From: CADEED01 sp035286365
GTDB lineage: Bacteria; Pseudomonadota; Gammaproteobacteria; Steroidobacterales; Steroidobacteraceae
Reading direction: 5' to 3'
NCBI GenBank assembly: GCA_035286365.1
Contig: DATHJZ010000012.1
Coordinates: 1 to 18,528 of the forward strand
DNA: 18,528 nt
Shown: positions 8,129-15,936 of the stretch, one piece after another
Numbering within the stretch: position 1 is the first letter of the stretch
How the letters are laid out: each line of letters begins with the position of its first letter
The notes under the pieces: generated by a model
The model's input: the letters and a program-made list of their open reading frames with translations, nothing else
The model's database searches: none
What the model was told of the DNA's origin: nothing
Position numbers and translations under genes: made by a program

Positions 8129-11095
8129 CTAGCGCTTCGCTGCGCCAAAGCGGGCACGCACCCCGAGCAGCAATCTACGTTCGTAAATATTCTGGTTGGC
8201 GTATTCGTTGCCCCACTGGAAGTAGTAGTCCTCGAACTCGTTCGTGAGGTTCGAGCCCTGCAGGTACACGGTGAGCCCCGGGGTCACGTCATAGCTCACC
8301 GACGCATCAACGTAGTTCGTCGGGCGTTGATAGAGCGTCATACCCGGCGTCCCGACCTGATCGAGCGCCACCGCGCGCTTGCTGCGGTAGTTATGCGCGA
8401 TGCGCGCCTGGAACTTCTCGGCCTGGTACCAGAGCGCCAGATTTGCCTGGTGCACCGAGTTGTCCTGGAACGGCACGTCGTCGCCCGAGAGATCCTTCTT
8501 GCCGGAGCTGCTGGGCGAATACGTGTAGTTCGCGTCGATACCGAAATCGTGCAGGAAGCCCGAGAAGTTCGTGAACGCGTGCTTCAGGCCGAGTTCGACG
8601 CCCTTGAGATTGCCACCCTCCCCCTGGACGTTGGTGTTGACCTGGACCGAGCGACGCACGACGCCATCCTGGTCGGGCAACGCCATCAGCACTTGGCCGC
8701 GCTCGATGAAGGCCGCGATCTGCACGTAGAACAAGGCCGCGCTCACCAGCGTCTGCTCGCCCGCATACCACTCGAGCGACAGGTCGTAGTTCTTCGAGCG
8801 CCACGGATTCAAGTCCGGATTGCCGTTGGAATTGGCGCCGATCACGATGAAGCGGCCGCCCTCCGCGTTCGAGATCGCATACGACGGCGACAATGCACCG
8901 CCCCACTGCTCGAGGTCCAGCATGGTCATGGTCTTTGCGAACGCCGCGCGCAGTTTCAGCTGTTCAGTGAAGTTGTACGCCAGGTTGACCGACGGCAGGT
9001 AGTCGTTGAACTCGCGGCGGGTGACCGTGTCACCACCATCGACATTGGCGGCGCCGTACGGCTGTGGCGCACCGACATTGTTCTGTGTGACGTCGAGGTT
9101 CGTCTTTACGATGCGCAGGCCGAAGTTCGCATTGAACTTGTCACCGCCCGCGTAGCGGCCCTGTAGATAGGCGGTTTGCTGGTCAACGTCGACCGCATAC
9201 GACGATCCGGGGTTCGCCACCTTCACATTGCCCGGGAACAGCGCATCGTGGAACTTCTTGGGATTGTCCATCGCCGCCGGATCGAGCGAGTACATGGCGG
9301 GCACGCCCGACACGCCGCCGAAGTCCGTGATCTGGATGACGTCATTGCCGAAAGACGCCAGCGGCAGGTTCGGCAGCGCCGAGTAGTACTGCATCGTGCC
9401 GCTGTTCGCGTCGCCGGCACTGCAGGCGCCGTCGATACCGCCGCCGTTCAGTACCACGTCGGTCGCCTTCCATTTCACGAGACACCCGGTGCCATTCGAC
9501 GCCTGCTCGCCGTAGAACGGCGCCAGATAGTCGTACGCAAGATTCTTCGAATCGCGCTGGCTGAAGCGGATACCAGCATCGACCGACCAGGCGTCGTCGA
9601 AGCGGAACTTCGTGTCGAAACGCAGCGCCGTCAGGTTGGCGTCGCGGTCGTAGTTGTTCTCCGAGGAAAGTGCGCCGATCGAGTAAGCATCAAGGTCACC
9701 CACGATCGCGGGAATACCCGAGAACGATGCGTGTTCGCCGGTGTAGTCCGCGGTGATCTGCGGAAAGCCCGCGTAGCCGTTCGGGTAAGGATTCGCCGTA
9801 CCGGTCGGGTAATAGTTGGTGGTCAAGCCCCACTGCGTGCCGTTCGCGAGATCGATGTCCGCGTAGCTGTTCATGCGGTTTTGTTCCGCTTTGCCCTTGA
9901 GTGCGCGGATCGAGCCGGAGAACTTGTCCTCCGAGCTGCCGAAATCAAGCTGCAGATTGAGGTTCTGCGAATTCGACTCCGTGCGTGCGAGATCCGAGTA
10001 CGACTTCAGCCGGCGCGTGTCGAGCAGGTATTGCTGCGTGGTGTTGATCTCGCTCGTACCGTTCATCGAACCGGTCGGGGTGCTCTGCTCGGGCGTCCAC
10101 CACTCCCAACGCTGCCACTTGTCTTCGGCCGCGAATCCGGCGGTGCGGTCGAACTGGGTCTGGTCGGTGAAAAACGCGTCGGCCGTCAGACGCACGTTGT
10201 CCGTGATATCCGCCTGGAAGGACGCATTGAGCCCCAAGCGCTCGCGCTCGGTGAATTTGTTGAAGGCCGTGTGACCCTGCATCGAGATGAATTGGTCCGT
10301 GGTATCGCCGTCACCGTTTACGTCTCCGCCGGTGTCGTTCGGCCAATTGCCGCTCTCGCCGGGCAGACTGGTCCAGCCGGAATTGCCCTGCAGCCCGTTG
10401 TAATAGTTAGCTTGCGTGACGTCGCCGTAGGACACCGACAACAGCGCGCCGACTTTGTCGTTGCGCCAGCCGACGAGCCCATTCGCCTGCGGTTCGGTCT
10501 TGCCCTTGCCGTCTCCGTACGCGGCTTCGGCCGCGATCGAGCTGGTGAAACCTTCGCCCAGATCGAGCGGATGACGCGTCTTGAGGTTGACCGTACCAGT
10601 GGTGCCGCCGTTGAGCAGGTCGGCGGTGGGCGACTTGATGACGTCGACTCCGGCGAACAGCTGCGAGGGAATGTCGCCAAAGTTCGGCTGTACGTTGGTG
10701 ATCGAGTTCGCACCGAGATACTGCTCTCCGTTCAGCAGCGTCGTGACCTGCGGCAGGCCGCGCACGTTGACCGCGCTGCCTTCCCCCGCCTCGCGGCGAA
10801 TCTGCACGCCGGGGATGCGCTGCAGAGAATCGGAAATGGTGACGTCGGGCAGCTTGCCGATGTCTTCGGCGCTGATCGAATCGAGGATCTGCGCCGCTGC
10901 GCGCTTGACGTCGATCGCGCGCTGCTGCGCGGCGCGAATACCGGTGACCGTGATCTCCTCGACAGTTTCAGGGCCATTCGACTGCGCATCCTGGGCGCCG
11001 GCGGGCAGCGCGATGGCGAGCAGATCGAATGAAACGGCGGTGACGAACGCAGTACGCGAAGCGCGACGGGCGCGCTTGACCTTCCGATGCGACAT
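8129..11095 (-). CDS. TonB-dependent receptor, Xanthomonas/Caulobacter type (TIGR01782-like)
   Basis: This is an outer-membrane transporter of 988 residues that takes up ligand, probably an oligosaccharide here, using TonB energy. A basic N-terminus and hydrophobic core end at AGAQ (residues 32-35), a plausible signal-peptide cleavage region. A TonB-box-like EITVTG is at 47-52. The plug includes SAEDIGKLPDVTISDSLQRI (75-94), GSAVNVRGL and NGGTTGTVNLKTRHPLDL. The rest is a beta-barrel ending GVRARFGAAKR, a few residues past the usual terminal aromatic. A D-x-N-x-D-G-D-x-x-D run at 258-267 resembles a calcium-binding loop. The ATG at 11095 has a G-rich stretch (GGGGGG) about 6 bases upstream. 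It heads the operon with two halogenase-like genes. The ligand is inferred from the neighbours, not from the receptor sequence. Confidence 0.95.
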   Translation of the reverse strand: MSHRKVKRARRASRTAFVTAVSFDLLAIALPAGAQDAQSNGPETVEEITVTGIRAAQQRAIDVKRAAAQILDSISAEDIGKLPDVTISDSLQRIPGVQIRREAGEGSAVNVRGLPQVTTLLNGEQYLGANSITNVQPNFGDIPSQLFAGVDVIKSPTADLLNGGTTGTVNLKTRHPLDLGEGFTSSIAAEAAYGDGKGKTEPQANGLVGWRNDKVGALLSVSYGDVTQANYYNGLQGNSGWTSLPGESGNWPNDTGGDVNGDGDTTDQFISMQGHTAFNKFTERERLGLNASFQADITDNVRLTADAFFTDQTQFDRTAGFAAEDKWQRWEWWTPEQSTPTGSMNGTSEINTTQQYLLDTRRLKSYSDLARTESNSQNLNLQLDFGSSEDKFSGSIRALKGKAEQNRMNSYADIDLANGTQWGLTTNYYPTGTANPYPNGYAGFPQITADYTGEHASFSGIPAIVGDLDAYSIGALSSENNYDRDANLTALRFDTKFRFDDAWSVDAGIRFSQRDSKNLAYDYLAPFYGEQASNGTGCLVKWKATDVVLNGGGIDGACSAGDANSGTMQYYSALPNLPLASFGNDVIQITDFGGVSGVPAMYSLDPAAMDNPKKFHDALFPGNVKVANPGSSYAVDVDQQTAYLQGRYAGGDKFNANFGLRIVKTNLDVTQNNVGAPQPYGAANVDGGDTVTRREFNDYLPSVNLAYNFTEQLKLRAAFAKTMTMLDLEQWGGALSPSYAISNAEGGRFIVIGANSNGNPDLNPWRSKNYDLSLEWYAGEQTLVSAALFYVQIAAFIERGQVLMALPDQDGVVRRSVQVNTNVQGEGGNLKGVELGLKHAFTNFSGFLHDFGIDANYTYSPSSSGKKDLSGDDVPFQDNSVHQANLALWYQAEKFQARIAHNYRSKRAVALDQVGTPGMTLYQRPTNYVDASVSYDVTPGLTVYLQGSNLTNEFEDYYFQWGNEYANQNIYERRLLLGVRARFGAAKR

Positions 11096-11310
11096 GGAAT
11101 CCCCCCACTAACAAAGTTTCGCGCGGGTGGCGGTGATAAACCGCATCGACCTTCTATGCCCGCGTGTTATTTCGTATCGCCACCGATCTTGCGACGCTCG
11201 ATTTCGCCTTGTCAATAAATACTTATATTTGCATTCATTAAAAACGACGGGTTTGTGGCACTGCACCAAACTACGCTCGTAACGAATCGCGCGGGAAATC
11301 GCAGCGGGAT
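11096..11310. promoter_or_regulatory. intergenic region with the receptor-operon promoter
   Basis: This 215-base gap between the epimerase-family gene and the receptor gene holds no plausible coding sequence. An AT-rich stretch (about 11211-11245) stands out from the GC-rich surroundings. On the minus strand it contains TATAAG (11227-11222), a 5/6 match to a -10 box with no -35 hexamer, and TTGACA (11215-11210), a -35-like hexamer with only a poor -10 (CAAGAT, 18-base spacer). I cannot decide which is used. No clear terminator for the upstream operon was found here. Confidence 0.5.
11252..11270. promoter_or_regulatory. imperfect 19-bp palindrome, possible regulator site upstream of the receptor gene
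   Basis: TTTGTGGCACTGCACCAAA pairs at 7 of 9 symmetric positions around 11261. It sits just upstream of where the -35 region would be for the TATAAG box at 11227-11222, a usual position for an activator or operator. It does not resemble the TGACAGCGCTGTCA sites near glk, so a different regulator, possibly the ROK protein of the neighbouring operon, would be involved. This is inference only. Confidence 0.35.
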
Positions 11311-12450
11311 TTATGCGAAACGCGCGAGCGCGCTGAGTTCCGCGACGGCAACGACGAGGTGATAGAAGGTGCTGGCCGGCGCCGGCTCCTCGACGATCTT
11401 GCCGTTCACGTCGATGCGGTCGTACCACAGGCCCGGGATCGGCGTGGCGAGGTAGCGCTGCAGCGACTCCGCGGCTGACGCCGCGATCGCGAAGTACTTC
11501 GCTTCGCCCGTGAGTCGCGCGGCCAGCGCCCCGGCCTTGAGGCGCTCGGTCTGTGGCCACAGCCGCGCGCTCGCGTCGTGCGGCGAGAAGTCGTCGAGCA
11601 GCTGTTGGAGCGCGAGGCCGTCGCTCACGCAGTTCGCTTCGGTCACCTCGATGAGCTTGAGTGCGGCGGCGCGCGCCTTCGGATGTTTGTCGCCGGCCCA
11701 CCGCAGCAGCAGCCAGGCCCATTCGTATTGATGACCGGGCTCGACGATGCGCCCCTGCACGCCTGCCGCGAACTTCCAATCTGCGTCGAAGAACTCGTGC
11801 AGCACGCCGTTGCTGTCGAAGAAATGTGCCAGCGCGAATTCCGCGATCTCGGCCGCGAGCGGCTTCCACAGGTTGCACTCGGACCCCACCTCACAACCTG
11901 CGAGCGTGGCTTCGAACAGGTGCATGTGCGGGTTCGATTCCAGCGGCATGCTGGTCGGTACGCCGTTTTCGAATCCGCCGGTGGCGCGTTTGGTGTGCTT
12001 CAAAACGGCCTGGAGGAGCGTGTGGGCCTGCCGTTCGCGTTCGGCGCGCCACTCGCCGAGCGTCGCGCCGAGATTGAACGCGAGCAGGCCGAACGCCTGG
12101 TCGTAGGTCACCGCGCGATCGTCGGCGACCGAGCCGTCGGCGTTGATCAACGTGCGAAACAGCCCGTCGGGACGCTGGAATTTGGCGAACCAAAAATCGA
12201 GGCCGTGCTTCACGAGCGTCGCAGCATCACCCTTCCAGCCCAGTGATGGGCCCATTGCGAAGCAATAGGCCTGCCGCGGCGTGACGCGGCAACGGCGCGG
12301 CTCCGCGAGCGGCCGGCCGTCCTGGCCGAGGCGTTCGAAAAAGCCGCCCGTCGGATCCACGCCGCGGGTCGACCAGAGTGGATAGGCGGCGTCGAGCAGC
12401 CAGCCGCACAGCTGGCTGTGTTGAGCGTGAATACGCGCCTTGTCGTCCAT
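11311..12450 (-). CDS. AGE-family sugar isomerase/epimerase (mannose isomerase-like)
   Basis: This is a 379-residue protein of the N-acylglucosamine 2-epimerase (AGE) superfamily, an alpha6/alpha6-barrel family. It includes D-mannose isomerases, cellobiose/mannobiose 2-epimerases and GlcNAc 2-epimerases. Conserved elements are RVTPRQAYCFA (55-65), NPHMHLFEA (173-181, His175 and His177), EPGHQYEWAWLL (237-248, His240), RLWPQTE (296-302) and PASTFYHL (358-365, His364). These are the Arg and His positions used for proton transfer. The next kinase in the operon resembles fructokinase, so mannose-fructose isomerisation is the most economical role, but cellobiose/mannobiose epimerisation is possible. 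It is last in the operon, 16 bases after the permease gene. The ATG is preceded by GAGGAG only 2 bases away and by GGAG about 12 bases away. Confidence 0.88.
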   Translation of the reverse strand: MDDKARIHAQHSQLCGWLLDAAYPLWSTRGVDPTGGFFERLGQDGRPLAEPRRCRVTPRQAYCFAMGPSLGWKGDAATLVKHGLDFWFAKFQRPDGLFRTLINADGSVADDRAVTYDQAFGLLAFNLGATLGEWRAERERQAHTLLQAVLKHTKRATGGFENGVPTSMPLESNPHMHLFEATLAGCEVGSECNLWKPLAAEIAEFALAHFFDSNGVLHEFFDADWKFAAGVQGRIVEPGHQYEWAWLLLRWAGDKHPKARAAALKLIEVTEANCVSDGLALQQLLDDFSPHDASARLWPQTERLKAGALAARLTGEAKYFAIAASAAESLQRYLATPIPGLWYDRIDVNGKIVEEPAPASTFYHLVVAVAELSALARFA

Positions 12451-12466
12451 GACTCCTCAGCTCCGA

Positions 12467-13744
12467 TCAGTGACCCGCGGTGGCCGTAGCCGTGCCGTGC
12501 ACGTACTTTTTCGCGCCGCCGGAGGCGATCGCGAAGACGACAATGATCGCGTATGCCACCGCCGGGAGGAAGTACGCCACGTGCAGTCCCGACGCGTCGG
12601 CGATCATGCCGTAGATGTACGGCAGGATCGCGCCGCCGACAATCGCCAGGCACAGCAGGCCGGAGGTCGCCGCCGGCGCCGCGCTCGAGCGTTCCAGCGT
12701 CAGCGTGAAGATCACGGGGAACATGATCGAGTTGAACAGCCCGATCGACAGCGCCAGGTACGCGGCGGTTTCGCCGTGCATCTGGGAGACTGCGAGGCAC
12801 AATACCGTGGCGCCCACGGCGAACACCGCGAGCAGCTTCCACGCATTCTTGACCACGGCGAGCAGCACCGTACCGATCAACCGGCCGACCATCGCGCCAC
12901 CCCAGTAGAAACTCACCAGCTTGCCGGCCTGCTCCAACGTGCCGCCTAGCATGTCGGGCTCGTGCAGGAAGTTGGTCATGGCGCTGCCGATGGACACCTC
13001 GGCGCCCACGTACAGGAAGATTGCGGCGGCGCCGAACAGCGCCCAGCGCGACCGCAGCGCGGTCATGATCGAAGGCTGCTGGCCTTCATCGACCGGCTTG
13101 GCGACATCGAGATGCCGGCGGAACGCCCAGATGAAGATCGCCAGCAGCACGATGGCAACGGCGATGACCAGGAACGCCAGGTCGATGTTGCGCAGCGACT
13201 CGGCGCGTTGCTCGGCCGTGACGGCCACGCCTTCCTTCACCGCGAAGATGCCACCCGCAAGCAGCAGTCCCGACACCAGGTACGGCGCGAGGAACGTGCC
13301 GAGCGAATTGAACGTCTGCGAGAACGTGAGGCGGAAGTGCGAGCGTTCGGGCGGCCCAAGCGCCGCGGCCAGCGGATTCGCCACCACCTGCAGGATGGTG
13401 ATGCCGCTCGCGATGACGAACAGCGCGACCAGCACCATAGAGAAGGTGTCGAAGTAGGTCGCCGTCGGAATGATGAGACAACCGGCGACCATGACGCCGA
13501 GAGCGAAGATGATGGACTTGCTGTTCCCGAGGCGGGCGATGAGAGCGGCGGCGGGCAGAGACACGACGAAGTACGCCATGAAGAACGCGAATTGCGCGAG
13601 CATCGCTTCGGCGTAGTTGAGCTTGAAGATGGCCTTGAGCGCGGCGATCAGCGGGTCGATCGAGACGGTAATGAACCCCCACATGAAGAACAGGGTAGTT
13701 ACCGTCGCAAAACCCGCGCGCATGCCTTTGTAGTTAGAGTTCAT
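12467..13744 (-). CDS. MFS sugar permease, GluP/FucP (glucose/galactose) family
   Basis: This is a 425-residue inner-membrane transporter of the FucP/GluP branch of the major facilitator superfamily, which imports hexoses with protons. The N-terminus GFATVTTLFFMWGFITVSID and the following LAQFAFFMAYFVVSLPA are characteristic of this branch. About 12 hydrophobic segments can be seen, with a central charged loop (FRRHLDVAKPVDEGQQ). The ATG at 13744 has GAGGG 6 bases upstream and begins the family N-terminus. The open frame continues upstream to 14074, but that part is Arg-rich and overlaps the ROK regulator gene, so I excluded it. Its position between the ROK regulator and the AGE enzyme suggests glucose, mannose or fructose uptake. 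The precise sugar is not determined by the sequence. Confidence 0.92.
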   Translation of the reverse strand: MNSNYKGMRAGFATVTTLFFMWGFITVSIDPLIAALKAIFKLNYAEAMLAQFAFFMAYFVVSLPAAALIARLGNSKSIIFALGVMVAGCLIIPTATYFDTFSMVLVALFVIASGITILQVVANPLAAALGPPERSHFRLTFSQTFNSLGTFLAPYLVSGLLLAGGIFAVKEGVAVTAEQRAESLRNIDLAFLVIAVAIVLLAIFIWAFRRHLDVAKPVDEGQQPSIMTALRSRWALFGAAAIFLYVGAEVSIGSAMTNFLHEPDMLGGTLEQAGKLVSFYWGGAMVGRLIGTVLLAVVKNAWKLLAVFAVGATVLCLAVSQMHGETAAYLALSIGLFNSIMFPVIFTLTLERSSAAPAATSGLLCLAIVGGAILPYIYGMIADASGLHVAYFLPAVAYAIIVVFAIASGGAKKYVHGTATATAGH

Positions 13745-13782
13745 CAGGTCCCTCGGAAAGGTTTCGGAGTTGGAAGGAAATC

Positions 13783-14985
13783 TTACAGCGCCGCGACCTT
13801 CATGAGCGCGGTGCGTGACGGAAGCAGGCGGTGACTGAACGGCAGGATCGCGGCGCCGACCGCCGGCGCGTCGTCGGACAACGCGGCGCGCGCTACCGGC
13901 GCGATAGCCGGCACGGTCGCGGTATACGCTTCGAGCCGTTGATTGAGCCGGGTCGCGATCTGATCGACGATGCCGGCGGGCAGGCGCCCGCCGATGAGCA
14001 CCGCTTCGGGGTTCATCAGGCAATTGATCGCGAGCACGGTGTCGAGCAGCGTGTCGACCGCGATTTCGATCCACGCGCCAATGATGGCCTGGCCCTTCTC
14101 GTCGAGACTGGTCAATTCGTGCGGCGCGGACACGCGTATTCCCTGCGCGGCGAGCCGGCTGTACAGCGCCGAGAGGGACACGATGTTCTGGATCTGCCGT
14201 TCATGGCCGGAAGCGTCGCGCCCGCGCAGCATGCCGAGCTCACCGCTGCGCCCGCTCGCGCCGCGAAAATGGTTGCCGTCGATCACGAGGCTGCCGCCGA
14301 GTGCCGCGGTGATCAGCACGTAGAAGAACGTCTGGTACTTCTTGCCGAGTCCGAACTGCATCTCGCCCATGGTCGCGGCGGCCGCGTCGTTTTCGACGAA
14401 CACCGGAACGCGCAGGACTTCGCCGAGCAGCGCGGGCACGTCGGTGCTGCTCCACACTCCGTAGTTGGCCGGCTGCTGTGGCAAGGCGGCCCGCGCCATG
14501 TCATCCGGCAGCGCCACGCCGACGCCGACCAGTCGGTCGCTTTCGATGCCGACCTTCGTGAGTAGTTTGCCCACGCCCATGCGGAAGAACTGTTCCACGT
14601 CCTTCGGCAGCGCGAAATTCTGTTCGCGCGATTCCCGCGCGCGCACGCGGCCTTCGAAATCGAGCACCAGCATGGTGATGTGGTCGCGGTCGACGTTGAG
14701 GCCGATGGAGAACCAGCTGTCCGGATTGATGACGAGCTTGGTAGCCGGCTGGCCGCGACCGCCGCGGCGGCGTCCCGCGTCCTGGATCAGTCTCTCGACG
14801 AGCAGCCGCTTGGTGATGTTCGCAATCGCCGGCGCGGTGAGCCCGGTGATCTTCGCGAGTTCGGCGCGCGTGATCGGACCGCTGACGCGGATCGCGTGCA
14901 GGGTGACGCGCTGATTGTGGTCGCCGGCGCGTTCGAGGTTGGTCCCCGACAGGCGCATATGTTTGTCGGAGGAGCGTGCGCTCAT
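13783..14985 (-). CDS. ROK-family transcriptional regulator lacking the zinc motif
   Basis: This is a 400-residue regulator with an N-terminal winged helix (about residues 25-90: HAIRVSGPITRAELAKITGL, GRRRGGRGQPATKLVI) and a C-terminal ROK domain with VENDAAAA at 197-204. Typical ROK repressors (Mlc, NagC, XylR) have a Glu-x-Gly-His followed by a Cys-rich zinc site. Here the segment reads SGELGMLRGRDASGHERQ (residues 247-264), with Met in place of His and no Cys. Sugar sensing may therefore differ from the Mlc type. The start overlaps the fructokinase stop by 4 bases (ATGA), and the stop is 38 bases before the permease gene, so it probably controls its own operon. The inducer is unknown. Confidence 0.92.
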   Translation of the reverse strand: MSARSSDKHMRLSGTNLERAGDHNQRVTLHAIRVSGPITRAELAKITGLTAPAIANITKRLLVERLIQDAGRRRGGRGQPATKLVINPDSWFSIGLNVDRDHITMLVLDFEGRVRARESREQNFALPKDVEQFFRMGVGKLLTKVGIESDRLVGVGVALPDDMARAALPQQPANYGVWSSTDVPALLGEVLRVPVFVENDAAAATMGEMQFGLGKKYQTFFYVLITAALGGSLVIDGNHFRGASGRSGELGMLRGRDASGHERQIQNIVSLSALYSRLAAQGIRVSAPHELTSLDEKGQAIIGAWIEIAVDTLLDTVLAINCLMNPEAVLIGGRLPAGIVDQIATRLNQRLEAYTATVPAIAPVARAALSDDAPAVGAAILPFSHRLLPSRTALMKVAAL

Positions 14986-15932
14986 CGGGAGGCCGCGGTG
15001 ACGGCAGGTGTCTCGAGCGCCGCCGCCCGGATATCAGCGTCGGCCGCCAGTGCCAGCGCACCGAGGGGACCTGCCATCGTGCCGAGTCCCGGCGGAACGA
15101 TGAACTGCGCGAGCCCCTGTTCGAGTTCGGGCGCTTCGACATAGCGATTGAGGCTGCGCTTCAATTCCTGCTGGATGCGCCCGAACAGGTGCGCCTGCGC
15201 GCCCATGACGCCGCCGCCGAGAAAGATGCGCGATGGTGCCGTGGTCAGCACCATGGTGTGCAGCAGCTGGCCCAGTCCGTGCACCACGTATTCCCAGGCC
15301 GGATGATCGGCCGGCAGTTGCGAGGCCGGCATGCCGGCGCGCGCTTCGATCGCAGGTCCCGACGCGAGCCCTTCGATGCAGTCGCCGTGAAACGGGCAGA
15401 CGCCGGCGAATTTGTCGCCATCCTTGCGCGCCACACGGATGTGTCCGAGCTCGGTATGGTTCATGCCTAACACCGAGCGGCCGTTCACGATGGAACCCAC
15501 GCCGATGCCGGTGCCTACCGTCACGTACGCGAAGTTCAGCAGACCCCTGGCACCGCCCCAGCGCCCTTCGGCGAGCGCCGCGCCATTGACGTCGGTATCG
15601 AAGCCCACGGGCGCTGCGAAGCGCCGCGCGAGCCGCTGCGCGACATCGGTGTTGCGCCAGCCGGGCTTGGTCGTCGACGTTATGTAACCGTACGTAACCG
15701 AGCCCGGACGCAGGTCGACCGGGCCGAAGGAGGCGATGCCGACGGCGCGCGGCAGGCCGTATTGACCACGCCAGCGATCGAGCACCGCTTCGATCTGCCG
15801 CATCGTCTCCTCGCGCTCGCCGGTCGGCAGGCGCTCGAGGGCGCGCACGTCGTCGGGCCCGGTGCCGAGAATGCACACACACTTGGTGCCGCCCAACTCG
15901 ACGCCGGCGAGTAGTTTGGTTGCGGGTGACAA
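14982..15932 (-). CDS. ROK-family fructokinase
   Basis: This is a 316-residue cytoplasmic sugar kinase, most likely converting fructose to fructose-6-phosphate with ATP. The ATP-binding motif ELGGTK lies at residues 12-17, and the fructokinase-type signature GYITSTTKPGW at 82-92. The ROK acidic motif FDTDVNGAAL is at 111-120 and VTVGTGIGVG at 137-146. The zinc site GH-(14)-CPFHGDC is intact (His164, Cys179, His182, Cys185) and followed by EGLASGPAI, as in ROK fructokinases. The best start is a TTG at 15932, 4 bases after the stop of the upstream halogenase-like gene. It places the ATP motif at the normal distance from the N-terminus, and translation is probably coupled. With the AGE enzyme it would form a mannose to fructose-6-phosphate route. 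Confidence 0.9.
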   Translation of the reverse strand: MSPATKLLAGVELGGTKCVCILGTGPDDVRALERLPTGEREETMRQIEAVLDRWRGQYGLPRAVGIASFGPVDLRPGSVTYGYITSTTKPGWRNTDVAQRLARRFAAPVGFDTDVNGAALAEGRWGGARGLLNFAYVTVGTGIGVGSIVNGRSVLGMNHTELGHIRVARKDGDKFAGVCPFHGDCIEGLASGPAIEARAGMPASQLPADHPAWEYVVHGLGQLLHTMVLTTAPSRIFLGGGVMGAQAHLFGRIQQELKRSLNRYVEAPELEQGLAQFIVPPGLGTMAGPLGALALAADADIRAAALETPAVTAASR

Positions 15933-15936
15933 GGGA

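Noticed and set aside
9176..11032. Long plus-strand open frame of 618 codons opposite the TonB receptor gene
   Set aside because: It is an Arg/Val-rich translation with no recognisable motif, fully antisense to a gene with clear receptor domains. Such frames are common in GC-rich DNA.
13745..14074. Upstream extension of the permease frame to 14074
   Set aside because: It overlaps the ROK regulator gene and encodes Arg-rich shadow sequence; the ATG at 13744 has a good ribosome-binding site and begins the family N-terminus.
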